20,091 nt of DNA from Gonium pectorale. Lineage: Eukaryota; Chlorophyta; Chlorophyceae; Chlamydomonadales; Volvocaceae. A program made the translations under genes and the position numbers. Position 1 is the stretch's first letter. Each line of letters opens with the position of its first letter. Shown here in pieces: positions 1 through 12,600 of the stretch. The notes below the pieces were generated by a model, which was not told the origin of the DNA, did no database searches, and saw only the letters and a list, made by a program, of their open reading frames with translations. Where the stretch lies: NCBI GenBank assembly GCA_001584585.1, contig LSYV01000010.1, positions 1,655,510-1,675,600 of the forward strand, in the 5' to 3' direction.

Positions 1-265
1 GTAATACAGACCTGGAGTTTATGACAGAAACATGGAGTCAGGTACCGTCTGCGCTCGAAGCAGTCGCGGGCAGTCGTCGCCACAGGTGTTGCTGCGCAGG
101 AAGCGTGTCGGTGCTCCGTCGACACGCAGAGGTGTTACTTCTATGTCGCAGGTTTTCGCGTTCCATGTCGTGCATCGGCTTGCATGCAGACCCTCCTATG
201 TTTGGCGTGTCCACCATCGCCCCGACCCTGGACATGCACGTCGAGGGGGGCTTCCGGCATCCTCG

Positions 266-272
266 TATATAA
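266..272 (+). promoter_or_regulatory. TATA-like box upstream of CC2D2A
   Basis: TATATAA followed by GAGGG sits about 385 bp before the start codon. If used, it would place transcription initiation near position 295-305 and give a 5'UTR of roughly 360 nt. The match is seen directly; its use is inferred. Confidence 0.35.
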
Positions 273-619
273 GAGGGAGTGGCAGATATACCTGCAGCAA
301 TTCCTGGAGACAAATGCATATCTTCCGGCCGGCGGCAGCAACTCACAGGCAGCATGACAGGTGAAGCCCAACTTTGCCTTCAGATTCACATAGCAGTTGT
401 CTGCAGACCGACTGACAAGCCACAAAACTCCAGAAGAATGCAAGTGTACGCACAGGCTCGACACAAAAGTAGTTGAACGTTACGCGGAACTGGATTCATG
501 ATCGGTAACTGACCGAAGGCTCAGTAAGGCCAGCAAGCGCAGGAACACAAGAGCGGCTGCACACGAATATGCTCAGCGAATTACTGTTTCGCTCCCTGAT
601 AGTCAAACACCTCGAGTCC

Positions 620-625
620 ATGTAG
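620..625 (+). promoter_or_regulatory. Start-stop mini-uORF (ATGTAG)
   Basis: An ATG is followed immediately by TAG, 33 nt before the CC2D2A start codon. If the 5'UTR includes it, this minimal uORF could stall initiating ribosomes and reduce translation of the main frame, as described for start-stop elements in other eukaryotes. Presence in the mature mRNA is assumed. Confidence 0.35.
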
Positions 626-657
626 CGGCCTAGAGTGCTGCACGAGCCGCTCGCCAA

Positions 658-3600
658 ATGGCTACGCCGATAGGTCCATACCAGGGCCAGCAGATGCCTG
701 TTTACGCGCCTGCACCCGGCCCAGGGCTGCAGCAGCCTGCCGGGTCAACCGAGCAGGTGCCACAATCGGCCCCGCCACCATCCAGCCCGCAGCTACTGCA
801 GGCACAGATGCCGACTACACCGGGGAGTCAGCCGCAGCCTCAGGCCTCACCAGCCCCCGCGGCCGGGGGCAGCACGCCCCCTCCAAGCGCAGCCCCCGTG
901 CGCCGGAGCCTCTTCAGCTTCTTTCGAAGAGGTGCGAAGGCGGGCTATGCGCCCTTCATCGTGTGGCTTCCAAGAACCTGGTTGCAAGGCCAGGTTTGCT
1001 GCGAAGTATTCTAAGCATTTGGCTGGCAATGGTGCTGCCGCAGGTGCCGGCGATACGGCGCAGCAGCAGCAGGCCCCGCCGGGGACCCCGGGGGCAGCCA
1101 CAAACCCGGATGATCCCGAGGCGGGCTCGGCGCAAACCCCGCAGGAGGGGCAGCAGGGACCGGCATCTCAGGCGGGATCCGCGTCGCAGGGCGGTGCGGG
1201 GCAGGAGCCGCCAGAAGGCTTGATGCAGAATGCAGCGGAGAAGGACACGCTGCAAGTTGCCATGGTCTCATACGAAAACAGCTTTCAGGTGTGGGGGAAT
1301 GCACAACTGTGGTGCCGACACCTCGGATACAGCTTACCGTAGTTCGGTGTGGAGCGAAAATGTCACCAGAGTGTGAAGCCAATGACAAGGACCAGGGGGA
1401 TCTGTGGGGCCGAGTACTACGAGGGAAGTGCTGCAGGGCATAAGTGGGGGATAGTCCGCCATGACATGCGGCTGGCACGCCGCATATCAACGTACGCAAG
1501 AAGGGTGGGCGTGGGGAGTGCTAGGCAGCGAAAAGGTACATGACGGTCAAATGAAAGCTTCTACGGTACGGCATATCTGCTCCTCGCTCTCTCTCCCCCT
1601 CCATGCCCTTCCTGTCCGTGCTTGCCCGGCTGGTTGCGCGCCCAAGTTGCCCCATCAACGGGCTGCCCTTCTAACCCAATGTCCCCCCGGGTGCGCAGCT
1701 GCGCGAGGAGCCGCCTGCCGTCGCTGCCAGCATCCTGCTCAACTTCGAGGTGGGCCGGCTGGGCGGGCGGCCGCTGCCGCTGCCGGCGCGCACGGCGGCG
1801 GAGCGCGAGGGGCGCTTCCTGCGCGAGGAGCTGGGCCTGTACCGCGAGCGCCAGTGCGTGCTGTCGGAGCACTCGCTCAACAAGGCGGAGCAGCGCATCG
1901 CGCGCGCGGCAACCCTTGACAAGTAGGTCGCAGCCCGATAATGATACTGGATGTGGATTGTCGCCTTGCGGCCGGCTTCGTATGGCATGTATGCTTGAGG
2001 CTTGTGCACAACGGGTCACGGAGGCATCTGGGTCGGCTTGGCATGTGCACGGCACGGGGAGTCGGCTGTGGTGGGGTGGAGGTCCTTGCAGCTGCGGCTG
2101 CGCCGTGTCGGCCTTGATTGCACTCGGCCCGCGCCGACGTATTCACCTCCTTTCCCTGCAGGGCTCTGTTGGTGGAGATGGCGGGCGGGAATGCTGCCGC
2201 GGCCGAGCTGCTGGTGGCCAACCTTATGCAGCAGCAACAACAACAGCAACAGCAGCAACAACAGCAGCAGCAACAACTGACAGTGGGTAAGATACGCGCC
2301 TGGGTATTCCACGCATGGGAAGGCTGCTTTCCAGGCCCCTTGTGCTTTGCATACCGTCTGAACAGGCCCGTTCCGTCCCGCTATGTTCAAGGAAGTTTCC
2401 TTGAACATAGCGCGTCTTGACTGTAGCCAGAACCAGTTCCGCTGACGACTGCCGTGTGTGCAGGTGCGCTGCCCACCGTGACGGAAGAGCCGGAGGGTGC
2501 CAATGCCGACGGGACGCCTGCACCGGGTGCACCCGGCGACGTCCCGCAGTCGGAGGTGCTGCGCCTGCCGCCGCCTGGGACCCCGCCGCAGCCGGGACAG
2601 GCGCAGGAGGCGCTCCTGGGCTCACCCGGAGCCGAGGGGCAGCCGCCAGCCCAGCAGCCCCAGCAGCCGGACCCGGTCCAGACGGGCGCGCCCGGGGCCC
2701 CTGACGGTGCACTGACGGTCACAGGGCCGGGGCCGGAGGATGCCGCTGCAGCTGCTGCGGCCGCTGCGGCCGCAGCCGGGCCTACTCCCATCCAGGACCC
2801 CATGTTTGCGTACCAGTGGCTGGACGAGAACGGCCTTATGGTGTATGTACCGAATCCGCTGAAGGTGCGGCCTCCTGCATTTGCCGGGGGAACGTGCACG
2901 GCCACATGTATGGGGCTGCAGTTAATGTCCTGTGGACCTGACTTGCCTGGAGGGTTCAGCTTCCTTGAGCAGTGATGCACCAACGTCCGTCGCGCGTGGT
3001 GGCCAGCCGTTCTGCGTCCAACCGCCTGTGTCGGCCACCTGAAGCCCTGCTGACCAGCAGCCCCACCCGCCACCCCACCCTCACCGTATCCGCCTCCTCA
3101 TCCCGCCACCCTCAGCTCGACCGGGAGCGGCCCGCTAGGCGCTACGACCAGGACAAGGAGATGAACCGAACGTACGTGCGGCGGCCCATGGTGGAGTCGG
3201 CGGCGTCGCTGCGCGGCGGGCAGCGGCTGTACCGTCTGGACATCGAGCTGGGTCGGCTGGAGTTCCTGGTGCACCCTGCCATGGCGCAGGAGGACCTGCT
3301 GGTGGGCTGGTGGGCGGGATGGGGAGGAAGGGGAATGCGGGGCGGGGGCATCTACCCGTTTCTGTCGGGGGGCGCCGCGATGCCTACCCGGGGCGACGCA
3401 GACCGTCATGCAGGTGGACGTAGCTGTCGTCAACATGCCCTCTGCGCGGCACTGAAGGCGCACGGCGAAGCCCCACCCGGCCTCGCCTCTTCCAGTCCCC
3501 TGATTCCGATGATCTTCCGAGGATGAGGCTTTCGGCACCCTTTTGTTGCCGGGTTGTGTCCCCAGGCTGCTCGCCTGCTGGCGCTGTTCCGCGAGCTGAA

Positions 3601-6600
3601 GCAGCGTGAAGCGGTGGGGCTGGTCATGTACTACGCCAACCGGCTGGCGGCGCTGGAGGACTCGCTGCTGGGCGCCCGGGAGAAGCTCTTTGCGCTGCAG
3701 GTGCGTCCGCGCGCGCCCTGCCCTGTGCACTGTCGTTTCCTCAACAGTTGCAATGTCTGTGCCTAGAGTTATTCAGCGATTGCTGCGTAACCGCATGTGT
3801 TCATACTGCGTGCACGATATTAATGCAGGCGACGGAGGCGGCCGTGGACGACGTCCTCGACGCTTACGCCATGCTGGCCAAGATTGAACGAGAGGTGCGG
3901 TGGAGGGGCATGGGGGCCTGGTGGGCTGGGTGTGCCGCAACTACCGGAGATTGGGGGGCCGTCTGATGGAGGTCTCGATTTTCAAGTGGGCGGTTGATGC
4001 GTTACGGAGAAGTGGTTGGCGGTTTCGTGCGGGGATGGCGGGCGCGAGCCAGCGTCCTGTAGAAAGCGGGAACGAATACGTCGCTACTAAGAGGTTGCCA
4101 GAAGGATCCGCACCCGGCTGGCTTCACATTCTCTGACACGACATGGGCACGCCGTGGTCCATGCGCAGGTGGCCGAGCTGCGACAGCTCAAGGAGGAGGA
4201 GGAGGCGCTGCTGACGCGGGCCGTGCGCGCCATGGAGCGCCTGTACGGCCAACTGCAGACCGTGCGGCAGCAGCAGGGCTACGCCCTGACCAACCTGGAG
4301 CTGACCGTGCAGACCAAGCCGCCGCTAGAGATGGCATGGAAGCAGGTGGGGGTGGGGCGTGGGGGCAGGCGTTGCGCTTAACCCGCATGTTGCGTACCTA
4401 TCGTTCGTTGCCTGTGAGGGTGTGACACTGGGGCACCCGGAGCGCGTGGGTCCCATCTGGGTTGGGCCGTGCCCAGCAAGGCGACCTGGCGCCCTCCTGG
4501 GAAAGCACAGGGAAAGCACGGAACCTGGCTGGCTTACTGAGGACCCTTTGTGCATTCACAACCAATCCATACATTCAACCACCCACAGCAGGTCCTGAAC
4601 GTAATCGATCGGCTTATGTAGTTATGACCCTCCTATCTTGACGTCTGGCACCCATGTACGGCAGGGCGTGCTGACGCGGGAGCGGCTTGACGTGATGCTG
4701 GTGGCGGCGGAGCTGGAGGAGGTCGCGGGGCTGCCCAAGTTCCCCGACCCGCTGCCGGTGCCCGAGTACGCCGAGCTGCCGCTGCTGCCCGTCAGCAACG
4801 CACCAGCGCAGCCGGGGATGCCGGGCGCGATGGGCGGCATGGGCATGGGTATGGGAATGGGAATCTACGGCGGGCAGCAGCAGCAGCAGGCCGCGGCGCA
4901 GCAGCAGCAGTACGCGTTCCGGCTGCGGCGCTGCGAGACCATGTGTGCGGCGCACGGGGCGGCGCTGACGGAGGCGACAACTCGGCTGGAAACGTTAAAG
5001 GTGCGTGTGACTGATTGATTATGTTGATAGGGCCCTATGCTGGACCCACGTGCTGGGCGCTATATGAAGCCATGGATCATGCGCGACGGTTTTCCCCGTC
5101 CAAGTGGCCGTGCTTTAGCAACATTGCCTCAGGCACAGTCAGCGGCTCACCGTCTTCACTCCAGGTGCCTCTGTTGCCGGGCGTTCGCTGCGACGCAGAA
5201 TCGCCCGTCTGCGGACCCGGAGGACCCCGAGGTCAAGGCGCTGGAGGAGAGGCTGGCGCTGCTGGGCCGGGCGCCGCGGCGGATCGCAGCAACGGCTGAG
5301 GAGCTGTACGAGCTGCAGCAGAAGGCGGCGGAGATGGTCAGGGCAGGCCAGGTGCGGGCCGTGGGTGCGGCCCCTTCGCGGCATGGCGTACGCAACAGTG
5401 GCGGTGCACGGATGTAGGACACGATTTCAAAGCGCAGGGCACTTGAGTCCTAAGTTGGCAAGGAAGCAGAAAGCTCGCGATCGAGTAGCCTCCTTACTTT
5501 CCTCCTTTCCCCTACCCCCGCAGGTCTGCGTCAGCCGGATGCCGCACCTCGTGCCCATCCTCACCATCAACCCAGACGGCCAGCTGTCACTGCAACAGCA
5601 GCAGCAGCAACGGGGCATGTTTCAGCAGCCGTATATGCCGCTGCAGCCAGGCATGGGTCCCCAAGCCTTGCCGCAGGCCCCGGGCCAGGACCAGATGCAG
5701 CAGCCGGGAATGCCGGTCCCACTTACGCAGCCACCGCCGCCCAAGCCTAGCCTCAAGAATGGCGGCAAGGGCAGGTACGTGCGGGGGCTCCGTGCGGGCT
5801 GTTCCGGCCGTACGAACGCATAGGTACGTCTTCCCAGGCGTCGAACTGCACGTCAGGGTTGATGTCGTCTCAAAACGCGTATGCCTCCGTGAGACGCTGC
5901 GCAAAGGGAAGGGGAATGTAGGAAACGGGCATGGGTTCAGGGGACGGGTAGAGTTGGCCCATCCAGCGAGGTCATACAAACGAGGAACGCGGCAAACCCC
6001 AAAGTCCCACCACCAGCATGTCGCTGATGCCGGACCCCTTCAACACTCCTCCGTGCGCGTGCCAGGTATTACATCCGCCTGTTCGTCAACGGCCACTACG
6101 TGGACGCCTCGGACGTGACCAACCTGGGAGACAACTTTGTGGGCGAGTTCAAGGACATTTACAGGTCGGTGCAGCGGTGAACTTGTGTTTTGCGTTTGAC
6201 CTTGGACGAGATGAATGCACGGCAGGGGCACAAGCCCTTGCCCATACCTGAGTGCATGTGACGGTGGGCGTGGTGCACCCACGCCGTGCGTCCGTGAGAA
6301 GCTGTGAGGATGGCAGGGGTACGATATGCCTGACCCAGACGCGGCACCGCACGTGCCTGCCACTGCACTTGTCTTCCCCGGTTTCGGGTTCATGGTAGCG
6401 CTGTTATACGGTGGTACAGCCTTAACTGACGTCGCTCGCATCCGTTTACCTATTACAATAGCGTCCAAGTCAGCCGCTTCCCGGAGTCCATCGCCGTGCA
6501 CATCTTCGAGCGCAACCCCATCCGGGACCAGTTTGTGGCGCAGGTGCGTCCTGCAGCAGACGCAGCCCTGGACGTGGCGGTACCTACGGGGGCATAAGAC

Positions 6601-9600
6601 ATGCAGGGAAGCGCTAGCAGATGCCATCAGCCCGGCCGCGGCACGACATTGTGTTGCACAGCTGCAGTGAAGTCGGTTCCTGTAACATAGAATGGGCCGC
6701 ACAGCGGCCGGGCATTGGTGACAGAGCCCGCCGCAGCAGCCTTTCTACTTTTTTCAAGGACTTGCGAGCATGTGATCGATGCCTCCTTGACGGTTTCCGT
6801 TAGTGTTATTCCTTTTGGTGACAGCTGTCTGGCTTCACCCTCCGCCTTCGCAGGTTTTCGTGGCGGTGCCGGGCCTGGCTGGCAGCCCCCACGTGGACGC
6901 GCTGGCTCGGCCCTACCGTTTCACGGCCGTGACCCCCTTCCGGACGCGGCAGCCGCTGGAGGGAGGGATGCCGATGATGCCCGAAAGGTAGGGATGGCAG
7001 GCCCCAGACGGTCGGCATTACTCACCCGATTGCGCTCCGCAAGGGCGTGCCCAGATTCCCAAGGCCCTATCCCAACTTCCGTCTTGATGTGCAGCTGACA
7101 AAAGCAGCATGATCCACGCGCGATAGGTAACGCGAGTGCCTTGCAACTTGTTCCAGAGTTTTGTTGGGAGATCTGTCGGCTTCAAGCCTAAGTGATAGTC
7201 CTGTGATGTCCTTCCCGTACTGGCGTTGCCTTCATTCTCGCCATCCCGTCGCCCCGTGCGCCCGTGCCGCTGCAGCACCAGCGTGGACCCCAACAGCTAC
7301 GGCTACATGGCGGTGTTCCCAGCCGGCATCATGTACGTCCGCTGCGGATGGGTGGCCGACCGGGTAGCCCCGGGCAGCCGCCTGGCGGACGCGGTGATGC
7401 CGCAGGCGGTTGTCACATACGACAACCCGCTGGCGGACCGACCCATGGGTCAGGGGTCTCCCGGCGGCGGCGGGGCGCAGGGCGGCCAGGCGCAGGGCAT
7501 GGGCTGGCCCGACATCGAGGCGGGCAAGAACCTCATGCCGCCGCAGCCGTCGGTGCCGGTGGACCGCATCCTGCGCCGGGCAGCGGAGCGGATTGGTGGC
7601 AAGGTGAGCGGGCACATCGTACACGCAACCCTTACGGTCGAACGACGCAGAAGGACGCCTTGCAACATCGGCGAAGCTGCGTATCAGTGCAGCCATGCAC
7701 CGTATGCCCATGTGCAGAAACCGCTGCATCTGATATCTCCTGGAGCGGTGCCCGACTCCACGGCGCTCTGCTGCCTCCATGCCGGTCCCCGCCCCCGCAG
7801 GTCAACCGCGCACAGATCATGCGCTGGCTGAGCCAGAACGTGATCGACCCCAATGACCCGCGCAACGCGCCGCTGCTGGAGCTGCTCAAGACGCATGAGG
7901 CCAACGCGGGCAACCTGGGCGACCTATTCCGCCTGGACATCTTCCCCGACGTGGCGATGAGGGTGCGGGGGAGCAGGATGATGAAGAGCGCGGAGGGAGG
8001 GGGTTCTGGAAGGCTGCCGACGTCTTTGAACGGGGAGGACGTGGCCGCAGAGCTAGGCCGAGAACTTCTCCAGTCGGGGTGTAACATGTCCACCTCGTCC
8101 TGGGCCCTTGCACCACACGCCGCACCACCTCCTGTACCACCCACGCCCCCCTTTCAGGAGGACCGCGCTGCGGACAAGCGCATGAACGTGCTGGCGCGCC
8201 GCTGGCAGGCGGGCATCTACAGGGCACCCGACAAGAACCTCCTCAAGGGTACGACGGCCGGGCGGTGGCTGTGACTGAACCACGGCATGCACGCTGCTGT
8301 TTTGTAATGACCGATACTTTACGGCCGCACTACAGTTTCAGGACCACCCTTGCCTTGTCGGCATCCTGCCCTACGTGGTTCTGCGCCCAAACTAAGCGCT
8401 AAGCAGCCGACCGTCCGCTGCCGTCCAAATATTTGTCGCATCGCTGCCTCGTTCCGGGCAGGCGTCCGCTCCGTGCCTCTGCCTGCTCCGCTGAGCGCGT
8501 CCGAGGCAACCGCGCTGGACCCCACCTACCTGGACCAGCTGGCGCTGCTGGAGGAGGCCAGCGGGGGGACGCAGCTGGCGCTCGCGCGCGTCATGATGGC
8601 GCGGCACGAAAAGGCGATGCAGCTGCAGATCGGTGAGCGGGGGCCAGAGACGAGGCGAGCACAGCACGGACATTGCGCCAACCCACAGCGGGGACTGCCC
8701 TCCCGGGGGTTCACTGCGCAATGTCGCGTGTGTTAATCCGCTTGCTGCAATAGTGTAGCTATGACACGCCAACTCGCTATCCGACGCATTCCCCACCCTG
8801 CTTCGTTCCGCCCAGGTGCGCTGCTGACGTCGGCCATCAAGGAGCGCGAGGAGCGCGTGCGCGCCTTCCTGCTGCGCGTGCGCGCCGCAGCTGCGCGCAT
8901 GGCAGGTGGGCGCATGATGGCCAGGCGCTTCCGCACGGAGGACGTGGTCAACGACGCGCCGCTGCCGCAGTTCAAGCTGGAGCTGGGGGCCCTCACGCAG
9001 CTGCTGGCACCCAGGCGGCCGCTCAAGCGATCTAAGAAGCTGGTGCGGCTGCGGGAGCTTGCGGGCGGGAGCGTTTCGGCGCCACTGCAGAACCGATTGG
9101 GGTTCGACGCAAGCGTTTCGGAGCTCCTGCCTCTGGGAGTGGGCTGCCGGTACTGTAGATGGCTGAAGCGCCACCGCTTGCTGTACCCTTTTGGCGAGAA
9201 GGACTCAGCGCGGCACTCCCCGTTCCCGTCCCCGAACCCGATTCCGCAGGTCAAGTCGCTTATGACCTCGGTTCCGCGGGAAACGCAGCTAATGGTCACC
9301 ATCCAGCGAGCAGCCAACCTGCCCGCGCGCATGGCAGACGCGGGGGGCGGTGGCATCGGCGGTGGAGGCGGTGGCGGAGGTGACGACCGCAACCGCCGTC
9401 GTGGGGGGCGGCGCACGGGCCGGGAGAGTCGCGCGGGCGGCGGCGGGGATGGGGACGCTGCCGGCGACGACGGCCCGTCGGGCGCCCCCGACCGGATGGC
9501 GGCGCAGCGCAACTGCTTCGTGGAGGTGCGCTTCCGCTCTATTAGGGAGCGGACTGTGGCGGTGCCGGGCGAGTTCCCTATCTTCAACGAGGAGGTGAGG

Positions 9601-12600
9601 CTGGGGTGGATCCGTCGGTCGGTCGCCATCGCTTTCATCCAGAAGGGCAGGAGAGAGGTTGTCCAGTTCATGACGATGCTGGTCATGTCTTGTCGGGAGG
9701 CTTACGACTCTCCTCTTCCTGCTGGTTGGCTTCCTACCCTCCTCCCACGCCGCTCGCCCTGACCGCTCGAACCAGATCGACCTGGACGTGTTTAGAGACG
9801 ACGGCCGGGACCAACAGCAGCAGGGCGCGGACGACGGCTCGGGGCTGGAGCCAAGCCCATCGGCGTTGCAGGTGGGAAAAGGGGTCCCGGGCGCGAGCCC
9901 TAGGGCGGAGTGGGTGGGAAGGACGAGCAGCCTGCTTTGCGTCCATGGGGTTGAGACTCCCTGCCGCTCAACAAGCTCGTAAGCTCCCCGCCCTACCGGC
10001 ATTTATCACCGCCAGGCCAACACGGACCTCATCACGTTTAACGTCTTCGACGAGATCATCGTGGAGCCCTCTGAACATGTCGCGCTGCGGAGGAGGTGCG
10101 CCGGGGCAGGGGCCAGTACCATGGCGTTACAACGTTTCCCTCAATCAGGCTGCCACAATAATCGTTGGGCAACGAGACGTGCATTAGGCCGAGCAGGCGC
10201 CCGCAGGTTAGCTCGCACTGCCCCCCTCCTCCCTGCTCATTCTCTTCAGCCGGCCAGGTGTACGGTGTGCCAACGTTTCCCCCCTGCTCTTGCCAGGGAC
10301 GACGACGTGAGCGACCCGGTGCGGCTGCCCGAGCGCGAGCGCCGGTTTCTGGGCTGCATCCGCGTGCCGCTGTCGGCTGTGTACCAGCTGCAGGTGAGAG
10401 CGGGGGAGTGGGTTTGGAAGGCATTCTCAGTAGAGAAGCCTGGGGGCGCATGTCTCTCCCGAGGTCAACACCTGCGGGCTGAGAGGCTGAGACTCGCTGA
10501 GAGCTGAGCGCCGGCGCCATCCCTCCCTGGATGGAGGTGTGAACGGGGTGGGGGGTGGCATGTATGACTGTTGCCTACGGACGAACACCGTGTGCGCCGA
10601 CGCGCCTTACTATCTTACCCCGCCGCTGGCAACCGGGTAACGCTTTGCGCGCAACCAGTTAACAAATGCCAGCCTGCTGTCGATCTTGGAGACAGCCGCA
10701 CGCTGGGGTAGCCGGCCACGCTTCACGCTCCTGCCAACCCACCCTCCACCCCCGCCCACCTCCGCACTCCTTGCTTGACCTTGATTTGCAGGTTCTGGAG
10801 GGTACGTTCAAGTTGGAGGTGCCGCCAGTGGTGCTGGGATACGTGCAGGTGCGAAGGGATACTCTTACTCCTGGGTCCTGCCTATTACACAGGGCGCACC
10901 CTGGCATTAGAATCGCTCAGGTTCTCCCTACGTGCGCCTTCCTTCCTGGCATTCCCAGGCAGTAGGCTTTCCCTGTCCGTCCTGTGCGTGTCCGCGCAGA
11001 CCAGCGACCGGCCCGCCACCATCAGCGTCTACATGACGCTGCGCCCCCGCCTGGCTGCCCCCGCCGGCGAGGTGGACGAGCGGATCACCAGCGGGGAGCA
11101 GGCTGAGGTGAACCGCCACGCGCAAAGATGGCTGGCGGGTCTACTGGCCAGGCCGCAGTGCAGGTCGCGGGTGCTCAAGGTGCGTTACGGGCAACTGGGG
11201 CGTTGCTCGGCTTGCTCGTGGGCTCACCTATCCATCGTCTTGTGGTGCAGGACCTTGGCAAGAAACCATCCTGACGCCTCTCCCCCTGCTCTGTCTGCTT
11301 CACCTCTGGCGGCTGCAGGTTATGGCGGTGGATGCCGACGGCGCTGCGCTGCTGGTGTGCCGCTACGTGTCGCCCACGGTGCTGCCGCCCGCACACGCGC
11401 AGCTGGTGTCGGGCGGCGGCACGGCGGCGGCCGCTGGCGGTGTGGAGGGGCTGATGCTCAAGCTAGCGCGTTTCGTGTCACACGTGGGTGATGTCCGCGG
11501 ATCGTCGAGCTGTGTTCCGCGGGGTAACAGCCATCAGGAAGGGCACGGGAGGGACCGGCCTGCGCGAGGATTTGACCGATACCCCGTGACCGCCTATCGC
11601 CGGTCTCTTGACAAACCTCTGTTCCCCCCTCGCCTATCGCTGCCCGCCAACCCTGCCGTACCATAGGTGCCGTATATGGAGGACAACTCGGTCCAGAAGC
11701 GCCGCAACGACATCTGGACCACCTCATCCGAGTTCCTGCACCTGAGCGGGGGCGATTTCGAGGAACACGCCCACCTGCTGGCGGGGTACTTCCTGTCGCT
11801 GGGGCTGCAGGTGCGGCGGCGCCCGGGTGGCTGTGGACAGGCGGGAGCCGTATGTGCTTGCCAGCGCAGGCGGAGAAGGGCCAAAACGGAGCGAGCGGCA
11901 TACTCAGGGGGCCTACATACCAGCAAGGCAACACAACGTGAACGCGGATTGGAGCGGGAGTCCTATAATGTCCGCTTTCTCGCACTCGTAGACCGGTTGG
12001 GTTAGTGCACCCGACCACCGGTGCCTGTGCTAGATGCCCCGAGGGACAGGAGCACCTGACCCTCAAGCCCTTGACCCCCCGTGCCATGCTCCCCTCCCGC
12101 CAGTGCTTCGTGGTGGCGGGCACCTCGACGTGCGGTGCGCGAAGCAACTTCGTGCTCACAACCGGCCAGCCGCTGCCTGCCGCTGCGGGGCCCGCCACAG
12201 GGGTCCCCTCCGCCTCGCTCAACCTTAATCCCGAGCTGCTGCGGCTGTGGAATCCGGTGACGGGCTCCGTGGTGGCGGCGAAGGACCCCACCGGCGAGAT
12301 GCGGGAGGTGCGGAGAGGGAGGGCGGAGTGAGAGGTACAGTGGAATGTTGTGCACAGCGCCTTGCAGTCTAGGGGCCATGGCATGCGCTGTGGGAAGCGC
12401 GATGGCAGTGGCGTGGCTTTTTGATGGCGGAGTAGGCCCTTGCGTGCTGGACTCCTTTGTTAGCGCTGCACTGGGGCATGGGCCATCGCGCCATGGCGGG
12501 CGTGCCTCCGGCAGCTGTTGAGTATTGACTGCGACAGGCCGCACAGCAGTTCGTGCTCGCAAGAACGACTTTAGGGGGGTTGCAAGCTTCCCAGCGCCAT

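Larger units (their letters stand above)
1..657. other. Upstream region and 5'UTR of the CC2D2A gene
   Basis: No coding region can be supported here. The open frames present are short, overlap one another on both strands and show no recognisable domain. The stretch probably holds the core promoter (TATA-like box at 266-272) and the 5'UTR of the downstream gene. Several upstream ATGs lie between the TATA-like box and the main start, including one followed directly by a stop. The true transcription start may therefore lie closer to the gene than the TATA-like box suggests, or the 5'UTR may contain an intron. An in-frame TAG at 631-633 closes the reading frame before the chosen start at 658. Confidence 0.5.
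658..2864 (+). other. CC2D2A: CC2D2A exons 1-5: low-complexity N-terminus (residues 1-423)
   Basis: Exons: 658-931, 1044-1288, 1699-1922, 2162-2286, 2464-2864. The region is rich in Pro, Gln, Ala and Gly and probably disordered. A basic/aromatic patch, RRSLFSFFRR, lies near residue 85. Exon 3 looks more ordered (FLREELGLYRERQCVLSEHS) and exon 4 ends in a 16-residue glutamine run. Exon 5 carries a 12-residue alanine run, then DPMFAYQWLDENGLMVYVPN, which looks conserved. Exon 2 could end at 1255 instead of 1288; both donors keep phase 0, so the stretch VAMVSYENSFQ is the least certain part. Confidence 0.75.

Noticed and set aside
21..476. Short overlapping frames upstream of CC2D2A
   Set aside because: Frames of similar length exist on both strands with no family resemblance, as expected by chance in this composition.
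2387..3073. Minus-strand open frame of 228 codons
   Set aside because: It is antisense to CC2D2A exon 5 and the adjacent introns; the Ala/Gly/Pro bias is explained by the sense-strand repeats.
7264..7800. Open frame overlapping exon 16 in a different phase
   Set aside because: Exon 16 reads as conserved CC2D2A sequence in another frame; this frame only becomes the real one at exon 17 (7801).
8733..9686. Minus-strand open frame of 317 codons
   Set aside because: It lies opposite CC2D2A exons 20-21 and their stop-free intron; its Pro/Ser/Arg-rich content is the reverse image of GC-rich codons, with no domain.
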